Assembly: GCA_914767715.1 (NCBI GenBank)
Contig: OU612067.1
Span: 22,108,162 to 22,172,161, forward strand
Direction: 5' to 3'
DNA length: 64,000 nt
Source of the DNA: Membranipora membranacea
Lineage: Eukaryota; Bryozoa; Gymnolaemata; Cheilostomatida; Membraniporidae
The translations under genes were made by a program, and so were the position numbers. Shown here one piece after another: positions 46,801-64,000 of the stretch (position 1 is its first letter; each line of letters starts with the position of its first letter). The notes under the pieces are model-generated. The model was not told the origin of the DNA. It was given only the letters and a program-made list of their open reading frames with translations, and ran no database searches.

Positions 46801-47002
46801 GACATAAAAATAATCATTATCAAGTCTAGGGCCGACGGTCGCCTTTACTCAGTACAGTCTAATATTAAAATATGAGAGGGGGGGTCAAGTCGGGTAGGGT
46901 GAGATGAGCTTTACCTCTTCACTATCACTGTCGAATATACTGGCTTTCTTGAGGGGAACTGCTGCATCTTTGCTCTTCTTAGGAAGCCTAATAAGACCAT
47001 AT
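40837..47002 (-). CDS. NSRP1: NSRP1-like nuclear speckle splicing regulatory protein
   Basis: Nine exons with consistent phases: 47002-46915, 46547-46482, 45967-45827, 45107-45024, 43948-43825, 43369-43198, 42534-42334, 41718-41651 and 41045-40837 (TGA stop), about 384 codons. A short first exon upstream of 47002 was not found. Family landmarks in order: YGLIRLPKK near the N terminus, an acidic SIFDSDSEE, QTQMEIDKALADDPNVYCYD, SRYIGGLMKAAEKRQKEH, EFEDKEKFVTSAYKKKM, ALDVTKQSEMSGFYRNLY, an RS/RD-rich low-complexity part, and the C-terminal SVMSARERYLARK box. NSRP1 (CCDC55) is a nuclear speckle protein acting in alternative splicing. Odd point: the exon at 46482-46547 has an in-frame TGA as its penultimate codon, where an arginine is expected. 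Confidence 0.9.
42767..43172. mobile_element. MITE with 9-bp target duplication, copy 2
   Basis: Starts TAGTCTGAGCTCC and ends GTGCATAGGCTA. Flanks GTCTTTGAG (42758-42766) and GTCTTTGGG (43173-43181) match in 8 of 9 bases. It sits in an NSRP1 intron only 25 bp from an exon. Related end sequences (GGGGGGCTCAGACTACCATT) occur at about 57757 and 61310 in copine introns. Confidence 0.82.
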
Positions 47003-47880
47003 CTACAAAGAGGGAGAGAATAAATATAATAGAATAACAGAATGAATAATAATAATATACAAATGCTGCATCCCTCAGCCTCAAGTCAATAAATTTAATA
47101 ACACAAACTTACTTGCCTCCCAATTGATCCTAGGAGCCAGTTCGAGGCAGAACAAAACAGCTAATGTGTTTCTAGCTCCCTGTTTATGTAGCACTATTAT
47201 AATATAATTAAAATATTATTTATTGTAAGAATATATATAGGGATGCTCACTGTTAGTGTTACTCTTTGATTGATGATATGATCAGCAATCAGCATACATA
47301 GGTTGCTTTTAAAGAGCTATATTATATAAACCATTGTATAATGAATTTAAAAGCATATCAGCTAATATCTCCTCCCTGAAGAGGGAGCTCATTGATCATT
47401 TGAATGAAAAAAGTGTTGGGGAGCTTGCAAATCATGAAACAACTTAGGAAATTTACTTTTTTGAGGGGGCTGCCATCTTTTTGCATTGATAACCAAAGTT
47501 CTACTTCAAGGCTTATCTTTAGTTGCATCATTTACTTAAAAATAGATCAGTAGTAGAAAAAGCAATAGTTGAAAAGAAAAAACACAGACATCTCACAATT
47601 ATGAACGTGAATTCTTTACAAATTATCATCATTAGATGATTGGTTATCATTGCTCTGAACAGATCAGTTGTGTTATTCAGGTACTGTAGGAAGGTAGGGC
47701 CTGCCTACCACCCCATCATACATACATACACAGAGAGAGTGAGAGCTCAGAGTTGATATAACATAATATTAATTAACAAACAAGTACAGACTGTCTGTGA
47801 GTATGGCATGAAGTTATGTAACTTAGTGTTGATATTGAACTAAGCAATTGGGTGTCTTACTCATTTAAACTGTGTTCAGT
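47003..47880. other. Region upstream of NSRP1 exon 2
   Basis: Should hold the NSRP1 first exon and promoter, or part of the first intron, but no ATG exon with a matching donor phase was convincing. The best donor-like site (GGAGGCAA then GTAAGT on the minus strand, near 47113) has the right phase but a stop close upstream and no ATG. Confidence 0.35.
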
Positions 47881-48257
47881 ACAGCACAGGAAATATATTT
47901 ACAGCAAAGTGAGTGAGTGTGTTGCTGAATTTGATCAGTGAGAATGATTTGGAGAATAGATAAATATTTAGGTAGATTTATGAATTTGGAAAGTAAAACT
48001 TGTCTTTCTGTACAATAAATAAGCAGAAGTCTCCTAGTGAGTGTCTAGCTGCCGGCCTACTACTCTACTTTTGACATTCTGGCCTGGGTTTGTCCTCGCA
48101 ACGGTTAATGATTGACTGTAACATATATTTTTCCTTACTAGGGATCCTTATCAGAGGTTGGGTACTTGAAACAAGGGGGTCCTTAGGACTTACATGCCTT
48201 TACTCTGCCAGGACATTGGTATCAACCTGAAGTGGTTGATACTGGACATTGGCAAAG

Positions 48258-50120
48258 TGTCTTCGTCTTCGTCTTGTTAATCGCCGTCGACGAGGTCTTT
48301 ATAAGCGATGTGCAGTAGTAGACAACGGCGTGGTTATAACAGTATTTTACTTCTGAAATTATGAAGACGAGTGAATGGCAGTGTTATTCAGACCGACTGG
48401 TGTTGACTTGGCTGTATTTTCCCTCCCTCGCAGTGTCAGTGTCCTGGCTTACCTCTGCACCCGGATTGGCCCGTGGTAGAGGTTAGTTGACATACAACTG
48501 TGCTGAGTTGAAATACACGTATTTGTGAGGGAGTAAAAAAGGACAGCACAAGATACAGTTTTAAGGTCAATATTTAATGGCAGAATCATTGCAACAACCT
48601 GTATAAGTAAAGTGGATGGGCAGGAGTACTTGTAATTCCAGCTAATCATAATTATACAATAAAACGGGCTGAGAGAAGTGAGAGCACTTCGGTAGCACTG
48701 AGCCCAGGGTCCCGTAAGGACAACCACTCCATAGCAGACAGAACAGGAGCAGAGGGTTCATGAGAACTTTGAAGAATGGAGCGGGTCATGTCTGAGTGTG
48801 AGTGTTTTTGAAGTACCTGTAAATGAATAGGCAACAAAACAGTGTGCAAGGGCATTTTACTAGTTCGTAAGCTTCCTGAATATCCGGTGTTTAAAGGAGA
48901 AGCGCTGGACATTGGTTTGAATTGAGTGGTGATAGGCACCTTTTCTGGTGTTGTAGCAACTTTGGTTTAGACTGAATCTATCTACATCAATGTTAACACA
49001 ACCTGACATAATTTTATGATACATTTTCATGTCTGTTATCTCACGTCTGCTTTTTAAAGTATGCCACTCCGCCTCGTCCATAAGTTGAGATATAAAGTCA
49101 TATTTTCGTTTTTTGAAATACCATCTAAACGCCTTGCGGTCTACAGCCTCTAATAATTTAATCATTTTCTGTTTATGAGGTGACCATACAATGGTGGCAT
49201 ACTCCAAAATAGGACGGCATATGCTTTTATATGCTGTAAGTCTAGTACGAGTTTTGGCTCTTTTCAGAGATCTCATGAGCATGTGCAGGTTATTCGATGC
49301 TTTACGGCAAATATCTTTAATATGTGCATCAAAAGTTAATTTATTATCAATATTAACACCTAAATATTTAATTTGTTCTACTGATGCCAGTTTAGCATTT
49401 CCAATATGGTACGAGGGGTCCGAGTTTGAATTATTCTTAGGTCTACTGATACGCATTGTTTCACACTTGTCAGCATTAAACTTCATTTGCCAGGATTCAG
49501 ACCAAGACACCAGACTGTCAAGATCGAGTTGGAGATTAAGCATGTCAGAGTCAGATTTAATGTTGTTATAAAGTAAAGAATCATCAGCAAATAATTTAAG
49601 TTTGGAATTAAGAACAGAGTTAGGCATGTCATTTATATAAATAAGAAAAAGCAGGGGCCCCAGGACGGAACCTTGAGGCACACCAGAAGTAACTAAATGA
49701 GAGTTTGAAGTAACACCATTTACTGTCACTTGATGAGTGCGATTTGACAACCAGTGTTTGATCCAGCCTATTGTCTGAGAGTGAATACCTATTGATTTTA
49801 GTTTGTGAATGAGCTTTGTGTGTGAAACAACATCGAAGGCTTTCGAAAAATCAAGAACGATGAGATCACTTATAATATTGGAGTCATAGGAGTCTATGAA
49901 GTCGGATATGGTATTAAGTAACTGAGTGTCACATCCGTGTCCTGGCCTGAATCCATGTTGATATTTAAAAAGGATATTATATTCATCTAAGTAACTATGA
50001 ATATTGTGGGCTATAATATGTTCCATGGTTTTGCACAGAACTGAGGTTAGAGAAATGGGTCTATAATTGAGAGCAACATTTCTGGCACCTTTTTTATGCT
50101 TGTTTTGTTTGTTTACATCT
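48258..50120 (-). mobile_element. LINE copy, 5'-truncated, reverse transcriptase frame open
   Basis: Ends in tandem GAAGAC units at the 3' side (48259-48276 as GTCTTC), typical of LINEs that finish in short microsatellites. The 5' end near 50120 abuts sequence that continues the flanking tandem repeat, so the element interrupts that repeat. About 1.86 kb long, with one long frame. Confidence 0.85.
48860..50110 (-). CDS. Reverse transcriptase, non-LTR type (partial ORF2)
   Basis: Open without stops for over 410 codons. Motifs in order: [67 protein letters not shown] (catalytic FADD), then YLGVNID, the thumb region and a C-terminal tail with YNTRKG. The upstream endonuclease domain is missing, so it cannot move by itself. 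The intact frame suggests a recent insertion. Starts called inside it are arbitrary because the copy is truncated. Confidence 0.88.
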   Translation of the reverse strand, partial: KQNKHKKGARNVALNYRPISLTSVLCKTMEHIIAHNIHSYLDEYNILFKYQHGFRPGHGCDTQLLNTISDFIDSYDSNIISDLIVLDFSKAFDVVSHTKLIHKLKSIGIHSQTIGWIKHWLSNRTHQVTVNGVTSNSHLVTSGVPQGSVLGPLLFLIYINDMPNSVLNSKLKLFADDSLLYNNIKSDSDMLNLQLDLDSLVSWSESWQMKFNADKCETMRISRPKNNSNSDPSYHIGNAKLASVEQIKYLGVNIDNKLTFDAHIKDICRKASNNLHMLMRSLKRAKTRTRLTAYKSICRPILEYATIVWSPHKQKMIKLLEAVDRKAFRWYFKKRKYDFISQLMDEAEWHTLKSRREITDMKMYHKIMSGCVNIDVDRFSLNQSCYNTRKGAYHHSIQTNVQRFSFKHRIFRKLTN

Positions 50121-51560
50121 GGTTACTCGTTCTTGTTGGCCAAAGTGTTGACTCTGATCCACAAGTAGGATGCTATATTGCCACAATCTGGCTGTGCAAC
50201 AAAATTGTGGGTCTGGTGGGGTTCAGCTTTGATGTTTCTTAAATAAAGTTTAAGTTAGTAATTTGTTGTAGGCCTGACAGTGTGACTTTAACTAATCATT
50301 AAAATCACCCTCTGCATTCATGACCCTAACCAACGCCTATCAAACATCGTGCCATCTAGACAGAGTCAACATCGACACTCTGCTAGGATGACTGACACTT
50401 AAATAAAGGGACACAGAAAATACAGCATGAGTAGGCTAACACAGTTTTTACAAAAATGGTATTCGAGTTTTTTTGAACTCCCTTCTTTTATCAAAGACAT
50501 TTCAAATACATATCGATTTAAGTTTTTGCTTTATATATAACACTCGCTCTATCATGATAGCCATGTCAACATGTACCATATGGAGCGGTAAAAACAGAGT
50601 AGATATTTATCTATTGACTAAATATATTTACAGTAAAGTGAGTGTGTTGCTGAATTTGATCAGTGAGAATGATTTGGAGAATAGATAAATATTTAGGTAG
50701 ATTTATGAATTTGGAAAGTAAAACTTGTCTTTCTGTACAATAAATAAGCAGAAGTCTCCTAGTGAGTGTCTAGCTGCCGGCCTACTACTCTCTCTACTTT
50801 TGACATTCTGGCCTGGGTTTGTCCTGGCAACGGTCAATGATTGACTGTCACATATATTTTTCCTTACTAGGGATCCTTCTCAGAGGTTGGGTACTTGAAA
50901 CAAGGGGGTCCTTAGGACTTACATGCCTTTACTCTGCCAGAACATTGGTATCAACCTGAAGTGGTTGATACTGGACATTGGCAAAGTTGCGGCATGCAAG
51001 TCACAGGGGCCCATGCTTGAACCATACTTTCATTTCACCTGTTTTACCTATGTGAAGTGTGCTTGTGCACATGTGTTACTCGTTCTTGTTGGCCAAAGTG
51101 TTGACTCTGATCCACAAGTTGGATGCTATATTTCCACAATCTGGCTGTGCAACAAAATTGTGGGTCTGGTGGGATTCAGCTTTGATGTTTCTTAAATACA
51201 GGTTAAGTTAGTAATTTGTTGTGGGCCTGACAGTGTGACTTTAAATAATCATTAAACTCACCCTCTTCATTCATGACCCTAACCAACGCCTTTCAAACAT
51301 CGTGCCATCTAGACAGAGTCAACATCTGCTAGGATTACTGACACTTTAATAAAGGGGCACAGAACATACAGCATGAGTAACACATTTTTTACAAAAATGG
51401 TATTTGAGTTTTTTGAACTCCCTTCTTTTATCAAAGACATTTCAAATACATATCGATTTAAGTTTTTGCTTTATATATAACACTCGCTCTTATTATGATA
51501 GCCATGCCATGTACTATTTAGAGCGGTAAAAGTAGAGTAGATATTTATCTATCTACGTCA

Positions 51561-51948
51561 AAAATTGCGGCCACATAACTTTCAGTGCACAAGGTATATC
51601 GGTACTGCCTCTTCTCCTCATGGAGACGAAGCAGTGAATGGGCTCTCAGTCCACACCACTTTAGTGTAGACTATTTGTGAATGATTAGCAGGCGTGAAAA
51701 TTGATTTGTCACTTCAGTTTGCTTAATGCGGAAGCTAGGCTTTATGGCAGGTTTTCAGGTGTTCAATACATTCTGCTCACATATCTATATCATGCTGACT
51801 GATTTAGATTACTACAACTTTGCAAGCACAAGGGGCCATGTCTAATATTTATAAAGTATTCTAATATTGATCATGAGTCTGTCAATGCACTATTTTTATC
51901 ATCTTACAGATAGTCAGTATTACCAAGGAGTAAGAAACTATAACTCCA
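51561..51948. promoter_or_regulatory. Region upstream of copine start, presumed 5' flank
   Basis: Lies between the tandem duplication and the first copine ATG. No clear TATA box or initiator could be named. It may hold the 5' UTR. Confidence 0.3.
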
Positions 51949-60013
<8,065 letters not shown>

Positions 60014-60776
60014 TGACTAGCTGCTTGGGAGTGATATCCCTTCTGTTTCATCCCACCCGATCTTGTGTTTTTTTCATTGTTTGAGTTGGATAGCTGGTTG
60101 GTCAACCATCTAGCTGACTGATGTTGATATCCCGTCAATAACTCATCACCCGTCGCACTTTGGAAACCACAGTTTTATAAAGAGTTGTTTCAGCTTGCTC
60201 GTGTTGCTAACAGTGGCTTTCTGTTAGGGGTCGATAAAGAAAGGCTGATAACAACAACCCTGGCAAAGTTTATGCACTATGACTAGAATTATCCAATGAA
60301 CCGCCTGAAAAAGTGAAAATACCCCCCCCCCCCCAAATACTAAGTTATATTTGCTTAGTCAAACTGACTACGCTGTAGGTGAAGCATATATTCCTAGGTA
60401 TCTCAGTAGTGGGTCCATCTCTCAAGATCGTTATGGCCAACAAGACGTATATTTATGTACATATCATACTGCTATTATATAACTTTCATATCTGTGTGTA
60501 GAACTTTGATAAAATTATTGATTGATTGATACTGATTGATTGATTAGCTATCACAAAGATTAAATGTTTCAAGTAAAGGATGCATATACTTTATCATAGC
60601 AGGAGCTTGCTACTGGAGTATTGAACTTGCAGTTTAAAAAGTATCTCATTGACCATAATGCACATTTACCTCATGATCCATATTTGCCTTAGGAAACAGT
60701 CTACTCAAGAAATCTACTCGTGCACTTCCCGTTTGTTTGCTAACTTACCTATATATTGATGTATTTATTTTTGTGG

Positions 60777-63739
<2,963 letters not shown>

Positions 63740-64000
63740 TGACTAGCTGCTTGGGAGTGATATCCCTTCTGTTTCATCCCACCCGATCTTGTGTTTTTCT
63801 TATTGTATGAGTTGGATAGCTGGTTGGTCAACCATCTAGCTGACTGATGTAGATATCCCGTCAAAAACTCATCACCCGTCGCACTTTGGAAACCACAGTT
63901 TTTTAAAGAGTTGTTTCAGCTTGCTCGTGTTGCTAACAGTGGCTTTCTGTTAGCGGTTGATAAAGAAAGGCTGATAACAACAACCCTGGCAAAGTTTATG

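Larger units (their letters stand above)
47890..51560 (+). repeat. Tandem duplication (unit about 0.9 kb), first unit split by a LINE
   Basis: 47890-48258 plus 50121-50605 together match 50620-51550 (GTGTTGCTGAATTTGATCAG, CTAGTGAGTGTCTAGCTGCC, GGTATCAACCTGAAGTGGTT, TTACTCGTTCTTGTTGGCC). About 100 bp present in the second unit near 50990-51075 is missing at the LINE junction in the first. The units also carry end sequences of the 1172-1876 foldback family. No gene assigned. Confidence 0.8.

Noticed and set aside
48449-48939. Minus-strand frames downstream of the reverse transcriptase
   Set aside because: Part of the LINE 3' region, no motifs.

Overview
The window is nuclear DNA of an animal. 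It is AT-rich, its genes are split by GT-AG introns, and the noncoding space is full of LINE, SINE, MITE and DNA-transposon copies. The coding content (a copine, an NSRP1-type splicing factor, and a ROCO GTPase joined to a caspase carrying the metazoan SHG and QAC active-site motifs) points to a marine invertebrate, possibly an early-branching one such as a sponge or cnidarian. The sequence alone does not settle which.

Layout. 1-10400: one copy of a segmental duplication whose partner lies at about 32806-35530. This copy is split by a 7.8 kb THAP/P-element transposon (1051-8818) with terminal inverted repeats and a target-site duplication. 10400-18870: no gene seen; two SINE families (one tRNA-like, one derived from U2 snRNA), a TIR element, a LINE 3' end and a small perfect hairpin. 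18879-30842 (perhaps to 31431), minus strand: the most interesting gene. It encodes about 20 leucine-rich repeats on ten near-identical 141-bp exons, then a Roc GTPase and COR domain, then a C-terminal caspase with all four key residues. Every listed splice phase agrees. A LINE sits in one of its introns. 32806-36030: second copy of the segmental duplication plus a tandem partial third copy. 36030-40830: no gene; U2-SINE, hairpin MITEs, tRNA-SINE and LINE remnants. 40837-47002, minus strand: an NSRP1-like gene of at least nine exons with one in-frame TGA. 47880-51560: a tandem duplication of about 0.9 kb, one unit of which is interrupted by a LINE with an open reverse transcriptase frame. 51949-64000, plus strand: a copine gene. 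Its exons for the second half of C2B to the start of the vWA domain are duplicated in tandem, and the duplicate is partly decayed.

How the parts relate. The LRR-Roc-COR-caspase gene has the logic of an NLR-like receptor: a variable sensor array, a GTPase switch and a protease effector in one chain. Differences between its LRR exons fall mainly on predicted solvent-exposed positions, while the introns between them are almost identical. That fits recent unequal exchange plus diversification. The function is inferred. The other two host genes are ordinary housekeeping types. Single-base lesions in NSRP1, copine exon 1 and the transposase may be real mutations or assembly errors.
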